From positions 1 to 62,248 of the forward strand of contig RECP01000057.1 in NCBI GenBank assembly GCA_007693945.1: a stretch of 62,248 nt of DNA. Reading direction: 5' to 3'. Each line of letters begins with the position of its first letter. Positions within the stretch are counted from its first letter, which is position 1. The notes beneath the pieces are model-generated. The model made no database searches and was not told where the DNA came from. It saw nothing but the letters and a program-made list of their open reading frames with translations. This stretch comes from Spirochaetaceae bacterium. Its GTDB lineage: Bacteria; Spirochaetota; Spirochaetia; DSM-27196; PWMO01. Shown piece after piece: positions 41,032 through 49,667 of the stretch. Position numbers and translations under genes: made by a program.

Positions 41032-43440
41032 TCAACGTTCATATCCTGTGGCGCGTAATTCGGCGATCCACATGGAGTCATCATGAAGATGATCCACACC
41101 GATGCTCGTTTGCCCCGGTTCAAGCACGGTTTCCGGTGCGAAGCGTCGAAAGAACACGTCCGGCCCGGCACAGAAGACTACAATTGCCCCCTCGGCCGCC
41201 GGCACGATCGTTACGGCATTCGGAGCTGCTGAGATTTCTGATTCCGCGTTCCGATAGGGCCAGGTCAATCCCCCGTCTTCGGAGAGCGCCAGGCCGAATG
41301 GCGAATGCAACGATTGCGATCCGACGGCGTCTTGTGCATGGCTATCCAAAGGCCCGGCATAGGCGAGAAACGGGTGGCAGTGTTCGTCCGAACCAGGATC
41401 CCCCGGGGAGGGAACCAGAGCGGTGACTGATCCGCCGCATCCCGGCAGGCGAACACGCTGCGGAGATGACCAGCTCGCACTCGATCGTTCGTATGAGGCC
41501 CGCCAGGCAACTTCGCTCTGGTGGTTGAACAGAAGCGCGTGTACCGCATCGGTGGTCGTCCAGAGCGTGCAGCGATGATCCGCCAGGCTGCCTGCAAGCT
41601 CATCGGACCAAAAAACGATGTCGTTGGCGGTCAAGGGTGGATTGTCAGTACCGCTGCTCTCCTGCAGTAACGGCGGACAACCGATGATCGCGCGAAAAAG
41701 GTTCTGTTTCTGCGCTGCGGCGTGCGATGATGGACCCCACGTTCTACCGCTGTCTTTGCTCTCGAAAGCGTGACCGGTGGTAACCAGGTGAAGAGTCACC
41801 GGCGTTTCGATATCGCGCAACTGCTGAGGCGACCACCGATTGGTTAGCTGCGCATATTCGGAGAACAACCTTCTGGTGGCACCATGAAGCAGGCGCACTC
41901 CAGGTTGCGATTCAACGCTGTCGACAGCGACCGGGGCGGACCACCTTCCCGACCGCCTCACTGCGGTACGAATCCGCCAACCGGAATCGCGGCGTTCGGA
42001 CCACGCGGCGACCACCTCACCGCCGGGAAGCACGGCCACCGATACATCGCCGGCCACCCCCGCCGACAATTCCGCTATACGTTCAAAAGCCGCGCGACGT
42101 GGCCGGAGATAGTTTCCGTACGGTGCGAGATCAAAGCGAACACCATCCGATCTTAGTCGTTCGCGAAGCTGCGCTCGATCAATCTCCCGTATCGGAGTCC
42201 CGGCTGAACACGCCAGAGATGCAGCGGCGCCTGCCGCGAACCCGGTCTGAGCGCATATGCCCATAACCCGGAACGAGCTCATTGCCATCTGTTCGCCGGA
42301 CATGCAGCGCCCGGGAACAAGTACGTTTTCAGTATCGCAAGGAATCATCGCCTCGAGAGGAATGTGATAGGGCGGCACCTGGGTGGTGAGCCCCGTTCCG
42401 GCCCGCTGCACGACGTCGGGCCAATGGTAATCCATGTGATAGCTGCCGACCGCCACAGCATCATCACTGGAGCGGCCGTCCATCAACTCCTCGATCGAGA
42501 GGGTGTGCTCGGCGTCGACTCGCCTGCCTTCTCGAATACCGATGTTCGGTGCCACCCAAGCGAGCTCGTATGTGGGATAACGGCGACCGCGATACCCTTT
42601 ATGCTGCAGATGGTAGATGAGCCCCATCATCTGTCGCCGTCCCTGCTGTTCAGCCGCAGAAAGTGATTCTCCGTCAGTTGCATCGAATCCGATTACCTTC
42701 ATTTTGACGGTAATTGTGTTCTCTGAGGGGTAAACACTGATCATCGGCACGTCATCGTCACCACCCCATTCCGGACAATCAGGAGGAAGATAGGCGCGGA
42801 CCGCTCGGCCGCTGTCGACCAGCGTGAAGTAGAGGCTCATCGGAAGCTGTTTTGGTTGCGCGGACGAGTCCAGACGTGGCGAATTGCCCGGGACAAAAAC
42901 CGGTCCACCTTTATGATAGCGCCACCCGCCACAGGCAATGACGTCGGCATCTCCGGTGGCATCGACAACGATTCGGCATTGAAGCTTTGTAATGCCACTT
43001 TTATTCAGCACATAGACGCTTTTGATAGAGGATCCGTCTCGCTCGACGTTGAGTAGCGTGGTGTGTAGCAGCACGCGTACCCCGTTCTCCGAAAGCATTT
43101 CCTGAAGCACAAACTTCAACGGTTCTCGCTCGAACTCCCTGCCGTCATCATTTGGGCGGTATTCTGCGATAGCGCCCAAAAGGTCGAGGCGTCTAACCAT
43201 CTCAGTCCAGTATCTGTTCACCAGGCGTGTTTCACCACAAAACGTGTGGACACCGCCGGCGGTACCTTGTCCGCCCACAAATCCGTGTCGTTCGATAAGT
43301 ACGGTAGGAGCCCCGCTGCCGGCAGAGGCGAGCGCCGCGAACACGCCGGCGATGCCGCCACCGACGACCGCCACGTCACAAGCGTCAACATGTGACACGG
43401 GCAATGTAACGGTTTCTACGTTATCGTTGGCAGCACTCAT
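41032..43440 (-). CDS. FAD-dependent oxidoreductase fused to an Asp-box (sialidase-like) beta propeller
   Basis: 802 residues from ATG 43440, chosen because the promoter at 43469-43497 lies just upstream and excludes earlier starts. Residues about 15-430 are an FAD_oxidored-type enzyme: DVAVVGGGIAGVFAALASAG, LIERHGFVGGQGTAGGVHTF, VVDATGDADVIACGG and NVLVPGRCMSGEQMAMSSFR. From about residue 450 the sequence changes to beta-propeller blades with two Asp boxes, SKDSGRTWGP and SEDGGLTWPY, the hallmark of sialidase/BNR repeats. There is no signal peptide. The first domain is common in polysaccharide-degradation clusters; the fusion is unusual to me. The sialidase catalytic Arg triad cannot be assigned. 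Confidence 0.8.
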   Translation of the reverse strand: MSAANDNVETVTLPVSHVDACDVAVVGGGIAGVFAALASAGSGAPTVLIERHGFVGGQGTAGGVHTFCGETRLVNRYWTEMVRRLDLLGAIAEYRPNDDGREFEREPLKFVLQEMLSENGVRVLLHTTLLNVERDGSSIKSVYVLNKSGITKLQCRIVVDATGDADVIACGGWRYHKGGPVFVPGNSPRLDSSAQPKQLPMSLYFTLVDSGRAVRAYLPPDCPEWGGDDDVPMISVYPSENTITVKMKVIGFDATDGESLSAAEQQGRRQMMGLIYHLQHKGYRGRRYPTYELAWVAPNIGIREGRRVDAEHTLSIEELMDGRSSDDAVAVGSYHMDYHWPDVVQRAGTGLTTQVPPYHIPLEAMIPCDTENVLVPGRCMSGEQMAMSSFRVMGICAQTGFAAGAAASLACSAGTPIREIDRAQLRERLRSDGVRFDLAPYGNYLRPRRAAFERIAELSAGVAGDVSVAVLPGGEVVAAWSERRDSGWRIRTAVRRSGRWSAPVAVDSVESQPGVRLLHGATRRLFSEYAQLTNRWSPQQLRDIETPVTLHLVTTGHAFESKDSGRTWGPSSHAAAQKQNLFRAIIGCPPLLQESSGTDNPPLTANDIVFWSDELAGSLADHRCTLWTTTDAVHALLFNHQSEVAWRASYERSSASWSSPQRVRLPGCGGSVTALVPSPGDPGSDEHCHPFLAYAGPLDSHAQDAVGSQSLHSPFGLALSEDGGLTWPYRNAESEISAAPNAVTIVPAAEGAIVVFCAGPDVFFRRFAPETVLEPGQTSIGVDHLHDDSMWIAELRATGYER

Positions 43441-43468
43441 ACTTAAAGACTTGTTTCTAATCGATAAC

Positions 43469-43497
43469 AGCATAGCACGCGGCAGATATTCGGTCAA
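43469..43497 (-). promoter_or_regulatory. Promoter of the FAD-enzyme/sugar-ABC/sulfatase operon
   Basis: TTGACC (43497-43492) and TATGCT (43474-43469) on the minus strand are 17 bases apart. The start is predicted near 43462, about 22 bases ahead of ATG 43440, which has no clear ribosome site. Confidence 0.65.
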
Positions 43498-43502
43498 ACG
43501 CA

Positions 43503-43522
43503 CCGAACAGGCCCCGAACAGG
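43503..43522. repeat. Two CCGAACAGG direct repeats at 11-bp spacing upstream of the promoter
   Basis: CCGAACAGG occurs at 43503-43511 and 43514-43522, one helical turn apart and adjacent to the -35. Tandem half-sites in this position are typical of AraC/XylR-type activators. The regulator is not identified. Confidence 0.45.
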
Positions 43523-43686
43523 GCCATGAATTCAATTTCTGACCGCTCTGATTCGGTTGGCATAGTATGGCTGCGGACGCTCCGAGGTGCACTCTCGGGC
43601 AAGCTGCCGTGCTCAGCACTCCCGCTCATAGTCAGGACTCGTAGTCAGGCTTGACCCTGTTTCACGCGGCGGGGTATGAAGTGGGA

Positions 43687-44551
43687 ATGCTCTTCGCCGT
43701 TCTCGCCGGTGTCACATTCGCTGTCTATCACATTCTTAATCGCCAGGCGGGGCAACTGATCGACGTGACGAGCGGCATGACTATCCTCCTGGCCACCTGC
43801 GTAGTGCTGATATCGGTTCTGCTGGTTGTGCTGAGGGTGCAACCCGGACTTGGCGCGGTCTCATTGCGCGGGTGGCTCTTCTTGAGCGGTGCCGGCCTGG
43901 TTCACTTCGTGGCAGGGCTGTCCTTCATAGCGCTCTCTCAGAGGAGTATTGGCGCGGCACGCACAAGCTCGCTCACCGGTACCACTCCGCTGTTCGCGAC
44001 GTTTACAAGTTTCGTGATTCTGGGTGAGGTCGTGAGCTGGATCGGTCTCGTGGGCATCGTAATGATCGTTGCGGGGGCAGTGCTTGTCTCAACCAGAAAG
44101 TAAGAAGCCCCCGTCACGCGGCACTCCCCTCTTCGGCCTGGCGGCGGCCGCCTCATTCTCCCTGAGCGCCATCCTGATCCGCACCGGTCTTGCGACCGGC
44201 GCCCCGCCGCTGGTGGGACTGTGGATTGGCTTCACCATCTCGCTGCTGGTCTACATTCCCGGCTTTGTCGGAAGCCTTCGCCGGACGCCGCCTGTCAACC
44301 GGGATCCTCTCGGCTACACGTTTCAGATCCTCGCGGGAGTGGCAATCACGCTGGCCATGTGGTTTCGATACATAGCCATGTACACCGTACCGATCGGCGT
44401 TGTGACGGCACTGGGCCGGCTGAACATCCCGATCATTCTGCTGTTCTCCCCCTGGCTGTTCAAGGCAAAGATTGACGCAACCAGCCCGCGGCTGTGGCTT
44501 GGCTCTATTCTCATAGTGGGCGGGGCGACGATCATCGTGTTCCTGGCATAG
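43687..44551 (+). pseudogene. EamA/DMT-family transporter split by a frameshift
   Basis: The first half (ATG 43687, about 138 residues) has five helices (MLFAVLAGVTFAVYHILNRQ, FIALSQRSIGAARTSSLTGT, IGLVGIVMIVAGAVLVSTRK) and ends at TAA 44101. The second half continues one base out of frame from about 44095: FGLAAAASFSLSAILIRTGL, LGYTFQILAGVAITLAMWFR and WLGSILIVGGATIIVFLA to TAG at 44549. Together they make the standard ten-helix, two-EamA protein of about 290 residues. A single extra base near 44095-44100 explains the break. Separate expression of two half-proteins is possible, but no ribosome site precedes the second half. Confidence 0.75.
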
Positions 44552-44584
44552 AGAGCCTGCGGTGATGGAGTTCCGGAAAGGGTT

Positions 44585-45493
44585 TCAGTCGAGCCAGATC
44601 GGCTGCGTCCAGGCGCGCCGCCCGCTATGATCGATACAGACTGCCCGCACGTAGGTCTCACTGCCGTCGATTGGATACGACGCGCGGGACACCTCCGCCT
44701 GTTCCCGCGTGATCGCCCGGCCGGGGCGGCTATCCGAGAGAAAGCCGATTGTGCGGCACGGCGAACAGCTCAGCAGAGCGCTGTTGTTCTCGACGCGGAA
44801 CGAATGGATTTGCGGCCCCTGCGAGGCGTAGAAGCTGCCCTCCAACAGGGCGTCGATAATTGCTGCCTGAGTCAGTTCGGCAGCTTTGACCATAAGAAAA
44901 CCGCCGCCGTAGTCGGGCTGGTGCTGATGGCTGTCGTCGGATGCAATGCACCACGCGCGTCTGCCACGCCACAACAGCCGATCGTAGTGTGACTCGGCGT
45001 AACCGGATACGGCGCACACCTCGCACTCGTGATTATAGATTTCGAGTGCCGCAATGCCGTCCAGCTCATCGATAAGCTGATGCTCAACATGCGACCAGCT
45101 CGGGTGGGCGTAGATGCACAGATTACCCCGTTGCTGCAGCAGGGAAATAATCTGCTGTACACCGGCATGTTGCTCATACTCGAAGCGTTGGCCATGAACA
45201 CAGCTGTTCCTGCCCGGGATAGCGAGCCCGACAACGTGGTGGCACAAAGCCGCCCCGCCTTCGACCCCGACGTCCAGCTCAACTCCGGGCAGCACCAGAA
45301 AGCCGGCGCTCGACAGTTCGGCGTGCACGCCGTAGATCCGATGATCAGTTATGGCACAGAAATCGTATCCGAGTGTTCGGTAAAGCTCGACCAGCTGCTG
45401 CGGCGACAGTACGCCGTCGGACAGGTTGGTATGTGCGTGCGTGTTGCCCTTGTACCAGCGTCCTTCATCGCGAAACGCCGATTTCGTCTGCAT
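44585..45493 (-). CDS. PHP-domain phosphoesterase
   Basis: 302 residues from ATG 45493 (GGGGGGAAAGCT upstream). Metal-binding PHP motifs appear in order: NTHAHTNLSDG, FCAITDHRIYG, LPGVELDVGV, NLCIYAHPSWSH, ALEIYNHE and IASDDSHQHQ. The C-terminal ~90 residues are a beta domain (FYASQGPQIHSFRVENNSAL) often found after PHP domains in secreted or sugar-associated proteins. The family hydrolyses phosphoesters with two or three metals. Its start lies 29 bases inside the MFS gene, so the two are co-translated and probably share a substrate. Confidence 0.85.
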   Translation of the reverse strand: MQTKSAFRDEGRWYKGNTHAHTNLSDGVLSPQQLVELYRTLGYDFCAITDHRIYGVHAELSSAGFLVLPGVELDVGVEGGAALCHHVVGLAIPGRNSCVHGQRFEYEQHAGVQQIISLLQQRGNLCIYAHPSWSHVEHQLIDELDGIAALEIYNHECEVCAVSGYAESHYDRLLWRGRRAWCIASDDSHQHQPDYGGGFLMVKAAELTQAAIIDALLEGSFYASQGPQIHSFRVENNSALLSCSPCRTIGFLSDSRPGRAITREQAEVSRASYPIDGSETYVRAVCIDHSGRRAWTQPIWLD

Positions 45494-46736
45494 AGCTTTC
45501 CCCCCGCATGGCGGCACGACGGTTGAACGCCAGCGCCAGTCCGGCCGCAGCGGCGGCCGCCCAGACAAGCGTCACGCCGTTCCAGCCGAGACGATCAATA
45601 ATCAGCCCCGAGCTGATGCCCGACACGGCTGCACCAAGATAGATGGCAAAATCGAGCACGCCGGCAGTGAGCGAAACCCGGCCGTAACGCGCATACTGAA
45701 ATGGAATGAGCGAGGTCATCACCGGGGTCAGGCCGTGGGTGAGCGCGAGCGGTACTGCCAGCAGCACCACCGACGCCGGGGCCCAGAACCGCATCAGCAG
45801 CGGTACGGCCCCCACCGACGCGCCGACCACGCCGAAGACCGCCAGCAGTGTGCGTGCGCTCTCCCCGCGATAGGCAAGGCTCACGCGGCGTACCAGCAGA
45901 ATTCCGGCCAGATTGGCCAGCTGCACCACCACAAGGACAAGCCACGCATATCCCGGCGGCGTCCGCCCCAGATCCCGCAGCATGCCTGGAAACCAGACAC
46001 CGATCCCCTCGCGAATCAACCCGTGACAGACGGCAATCAGCAGCAGACCGGGCAGGCGGACGAGGCCGAAGTAGGCGCCTATGGGCATCCGATCTTCCTG
46101 TCGGCGTCCGGTTGCGCGTGACGGGCGCGGGGCGTCAACCGCCGGCGCCCGATCGGGCCGGCTGCGAAACAGTACCAGCATGACCAGCGCATGGACGGCT
46201 GCAACGGCCGCCGGCAGGCTGAACACCCGGCTCCAGTCGGCATGATCCATCAGCAGTGACGACACTCCCCAGGAGAGTGCATAACCGGCAATCATACTCA
46301 ACGCCATGATAAACGAAACGCGTTCCAGCTGCTGCCGGTTGTACCATTGAGCCAGTGTTTTCATGATCGGGGCCCACAGCATCGACTGAACGATTCCGTT
46401 GAGACCCCAGATCAGCAGCGCCTGCCCGAATGTAGCCGCAATCACCATGCCCAGATTGCACAGCGCAGAGAGCGACAGCCCGCCGACTATCAGCAGCTTG
46501 CTGCTGACGATGTCGCCCAGATAACCGTGTATCAGTTGGCCGAACATGTAGCTGACGAAGAAGGCGCCGGTGATCAATCCGATCTGGGCATAGCTGTAGC
46601 CGCGGACGCTCACGAGGGCGGGGATCACCACCGCAATGTTGACACGTAAGGTGTAGGCCAGGGTGTAGGCGAACCAGCACAGGAGCAGCGTTCTCCGCTG
46701 GCCGAACCGTAGTGCGTCGCCAGGCGTCCACGTCAT
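45465..46736 (-). CDS. MFS transporter, OPA (GlpT/UhpT)-like
   Basis: 423 residues, 12 helices: YTLAYTLRVNIAVVIPALVS, GLITGAFFVSYMFGQLIHGY then LGDIVSSKLLIVGG, WAPIMKTLAQWYNRQQLERV, and in the second half RMPIGAYFGLVRLPGLLLIA. The WxxxxKxxxxWYxxxxRxxxxGxxxxS pattern resembles the organophosphate:phosphate antiporter branch, although it is not complete. A phosphorylated substrate would suit the phosphoesterase gene downstream. The start is 5 bases after the acyl-CoA ligase stop. Confidence 0.85.
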   Translation of the reverse strand: MTWTPGDALRFGQRRTLLLCWFAYTLAYTLRVNIAVVIPALVSVRGYSYAQIGLITGAFFVSYMFGQLIHGYLGDIVSSKLLIVGGLSLSALCNLGMVIAATFGQALLIWGLNGIVQSMLWAPIMKTLAQWYNRQQLERVSFIMALSMIAGYALSWGVSSLLMDHADWSRVFSLPAAVAAVHALVMLVLFRSRPDRAPAVDAPRPSRATGRRQEDRMPIGAYFGLVRLPGLLLIAVCHGLIREGIGVWFPGMLRDLGRTPPGYAWLVLVVVQLANLAGILLVRRVSLAYRGESARTLLAVFGVVGASVGAVPLLMRFWAPASVVLLAVPLALTHGLTPVMTSLIPFQYARYGRVSLTAGVLDFAIYLGAAVSGISSGLIIDRLGWNGVTLVWAAAAAAGLALAFNRRAAMRGESYADEIGVSR

Positions 46737-46741
46737 TGTGG

Positions 46742-48439
46742 CTACGTGCGCTTATTCTTCTGCTGGCCGAGGTGCGTATAGAGAAAACGCTTGATCTTCT
46801 GTGTCGGCGTTTTCTCGAATGGCTCCCATTCAAGAATCATCCGACTCAAACGCGCGAAACGCCCGAGCCGGGCGTTTACCTGCGACCGGAGGCCGTCGAG
46901 AATCTCGTCAGCCCGCTTCTGGATCGCGGCGACGTTCTCTTCGCCGATCCCTGAATGTTCACGGAGTCTATCAATATTGACGTGGACCCGCGCAACCAGC
47001 TGACCTTTCCACTGAAACACAAGCGACTCAACCACCAGCTCGTTCTGGTTTATGGCGGATTCGATATCCTCGGGGTAGATATTTTCGCCGCTCGGGCCCA
47101 GAATCATATTCTTCAGCCGCCCTCGAATATAGAGGTAACCGTCCTTGTCGAATGCGCCGAGGTCACCGGTTTTGAACCAGCCGTCATCGGTGAATACCTG
47201 ACGCGTGGCCTCTTCGTTGCGGTAATACCCTTGCATCACGTTCGCGCCGCGCACCTGAATCTCACCGTTGACGCCGTCGCCAGATTCATGGTCGATCCGT
47301 ACCTCAACACCCGCAATGGGCGGCCCGGTGGAGCGCGAGCGGGTATCGGCGGCGCCGGTACCCGCGACAAGGGGGCTGGTCTCGGTGAGGCCGTAGCCGA
47401 TGGCATACGGAAAGCGTGCTTCACGCAGAAATCGCTCGGCCTGGGGGGATAACGGCGCGCCCCCGATACCGAAGAACCGAAGCTTCCCCCCGAAGGTCTG
47501 GTACACCTTTTTGCCCGCCGCGCGGTGAACGATGCGGCGCAGCGGCCCGATACGGCCGACTGCCCGCGTAACGACGTTCCCGTTGAACACCGGGGCAACG
47601 CGGGACTGGTAGATCTTCTCCATGATCAACGGCACGCTCAGCATTACGGTGGGCTTGACTTCCTCGAGCGCCGGCAGCAACACCGAGAGCGTAGGCGGTT
47701 TGCCGAGATACAGAACGCTTGAACCGGTAGAGACAGGGATCAGAAACCCGATGGTGCACTCGTAGGCGTGCGCCAGCGGAAGGATTGAAACCAGCCGATC
47801 CTCCGGACCAAGGCCCGCCAGCACCCGTGCGGCAAGGGCGTTCTGCACCAGGTTCCGGTGGGTGAGCATCACGCCTTTGGGTTCCCCGGTAGTTCCCGAG
47901 GTGTACAGGATCGCGGCCAGGTCGTTCTCCGCAGGGACCGCCTCCGCTGTCGCGCTGCTCGTCTTACGGCCGAGAAGCCCGGTGGCGACGCCTGACGGCG
48001 GCCCGTGCGGCGGGAGCCCTTCGGCCGGAGTGCCCGGCTTTATGAACTGCAAGTCGTCAACCAGCAGCAGTCGGGCGTCTGTGTACTCGGCTACTTTGGG
48101 GTACAACCCGCGAGATGCACAGAGCACCGAAACCCCGGCGTGATCCAGGATTTGGGCGATTTCGGCCGGAGAGAAGTCCGGCAGGATTGGAACGATTACG
48201 GCGCCCATACCGGTCACCGCGAGGTACACTACGCCCCAGTTGGGCCTGTTCTCGCTGAGCAGCGCGACGTGGTCCCCGGCCTGGACTCCACGGGAGGCCA
48301 GCGCTTTCTGCAGAGCCTTTACTTGCTCACCTAGCTCGCGGTAAGTGCAGCCGCCGTCACCGACCAACCCGAGCGCGGGACGCTCGGGGAAAGCGGCAAC
48401 ACTGTTTTCGAGCAGTTCACGAAGAGTGGTTACGGTCAT
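46742..48439 (-). CDS. AMP-forming acyl-CoA synthetase/ligase
   Basis: 565 residues from ATG 48439 (GGTGA upstream; TATAGT 13 bases before the start). ILYTSGTTGEPKGVMLTHRN is the AMP-binding P-loop, followed by PLAHAYECTIG, FFGIGGAPLSPQAERFLREA, GYGLTETSPLVAG, TGDLGAFDKDGYLYIRGRLK and, at the end, TPTQKIKRFLY with the catalytic Lys. Size and motifs match long-chain fatty acyl-CoA synthetases. It activates a carboxylate as acyl-AMP, then acyl-CoA. First gene of a three-gene row with the MFS and PHP genes; the biochemical connection among them is not obvious. Confidence 0.88.
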   Translation of the reverse strand: MTVTTLRELLENSVAAFPERPALGLVGDGGCTYRELGEQVKALQKALASRGVQAGDHVALLSENRPNWGVVYLAVTGMGAVIVPILPDFSPAEIAQILDHAGVSVLCASRGLYPKVAEYTDARLLLVDDLQFIKPGTPAEGLPPHGPPSGVATGLLGRKTSSATAEAVPAENDLAAILYTSGTTGEPKGVMLTHRNLVQNALAARVLAGLGPEDRLVSILPLAHAYECTIGFLIPVSTGSSVLYLGKPPTLSVLLPALEEVKPTVMLSVPLIMEKIYQSRVAPVFNGNVVTRAVGRIGPLRRIVHRAAGKKVYQTFGGKLRFFGIGGAPLSPQAERFLREARFPYAIGYGLTETSPLVAGTGAADTRSRSTGPPIAGVEVRIDHESGDGVNGEIQVRGANVMQGYYRNEEATRQVFTDDGWFKTGDLGAFDKDGYLYIRGRLKNMILGPSGENIYPEDIESAINQNELVVESLVFQWKGQLVARVHVNIDRLREHSGIGEENVAAIQKRADEILDGLRSQVNARLGRFARLSRMILEWEPFEKTPTQKIKRFLYTHLGQQKNKRT

Positions 48440-48604
48440 AGCTTCACCGTTTACTATAACACGGGTTCACGCTTTTGCCGAGCAGACGGTTATCCGCTTC
48501 CTGGCTGATGCTGGGCTCAGCTCTCCGCGCATGCAAGAGCTCGCAGCGCCCGCAACGCGGCTATGAGCTATGATTCTGGAGGCAGACCTCACACACCCCC
48601 AAAC

Positions 48605-49564
48605 TCACGGCAGCCGCCGGGTCGCCGTGCCCTGGTCGCCTATCTGCCGGTAGAAGCGGTCAAAGTCTATGCGGTAGTCGAAGGCGTCGCGCTCGCGCTC
48701 GCGCTGGCCGCGGATGTCCAGGTTCCGCACGAGGATGAGCTCCTCGGTGATGTTGGATGCCTGGACGACGCCCATTCCGGACGGCGCCCATATGCCGCTT
48801 CCGCCCCAGAAGTAACTGCCGGACACATCGTGCGGGCCCACGGCGTTTGCCCCCAGACTCCAGACCTGGTTGTAGGCCGCCTTGGAGGAGTTCATCAGGT
48901 CCCACAGGAAGCCGTAGTAGTGGTCCGTCATGATGTTCATGCGCGCGTACTCGCGCACCGCCTCCGAGCGCCAGTGCGCCATGGTCACAATGGCATCGAC
49001 GTGGTCCTGAAAGGCGTACTTCCGGGCAAGCTCGATGAAGCAGAGATCGTAACAGATCAGGAAGCCGAAGCTTCCCCACCTGGTCTCTATGGTGAGCCTC
49101 CGGTCCAAACCCTGCCGGAAGTAGCGCTGCTCGAGCGGGGGCAGGAACACCTTGTCGTAGATGTACTCCTCCCGGGTGTAGTCCAGTCCGCGGTGGAGCA
49201 CAAACGTCGAGTTGTAGAAGCCGTCGTCTTTGCGTCGCACGTTGTTGTAGAACACGTACTCCAGACCCCGTCCGTCCTCACGGAGTCCGTCCCGGATCCG
49301 TTTGACGGTCTGGGCGATGCGTCGGTTCTCCCCTTCCTCGAGGAGCTCAGTCACCGCGGTGCTCTCCGGCTCCTCGTCCCACACGTAGCCGGTCACGCAC
49401 AGCTCCGGAAAGATGACGATGTTGGCGCCCTTTTCGTGCGCCACCTGGACCACCTCATCCATGCGGGCGAGGTTCTTTCCTATGTCGGCCGTGACGTGGA
49501 GATTGGCAATCAGTACGCTCGGGCACTCTTGCCGGTCCGAGAAGTCTCGTTCTATCAGGCGCAT
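48605..49564 (-). CDS. Carbon-nitrogen hydrolase (nitrilase superfamily)
   Basis: 319 residues from ATG 49564 with AAGGAAGGAACG upstream. The Glu-Lys-Cys triad is visible: GANIVIFPELCVTGYVWDEE (Glu), REEYIYDKVFLPPLEQRYFR (Lys) and FGFLICYDLCFIELARKYAF (Cys). AIVTMAHWRSEA follows, then a longer C-terminal part. Superfamily members hydrolyse amides, carbamoyl groups or nitriles. It lies 103 bases downstream of the AraC regulator on the same strand and opposite to the TRAP operon, suggesting that the imported acid carries an amide or N-acyl group (inference). Confidence 0.88.
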   Translation of the reverse strand: MRLIERDFSDRQECPSVLIANLHVTADIGKNLARMDEVVQVAHEKGANIVIFPELCVTGYVWDEEPESTAVTELLEEGENRRIAQTVKRIRDGLREDGRGLEYVFYNNVRRKDDGFYNSTFVLHRGLDYTREEYIYDKVFLPPLEQRYFRQGLDRRLTIETRWGSFGFLICYDLCFIELARKYAFQDHVDAIVTMAHWRSEAVREYARMNIMTDHYYGFLWDLMNSSKAAYNQVWSLGANAVGPHDVSGSYFWGGSGIWAPSGMGVVQASNITEELILVRNLDIRGQRERERDAFDYRIDFDRFYRQIGDQGTATRRLP

Positions 49565-49667
49565 CGTTCCTTCCTTGCGTTTCGCTGCGGGAGTCACGGG
49601 AAAGCCCGATTATGAGTCGATTTGCGGGCATCCATGTTGACTTACGCTGTTCGGGCGGAGCACCCCA

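Noticed and set aside
44090..44110. Programmed frameshift in the EamA gene
   Set aside because: The site has no convincing slippery heptamer or downstream pseudoknot, and such transporters are not known to use frameshifting.
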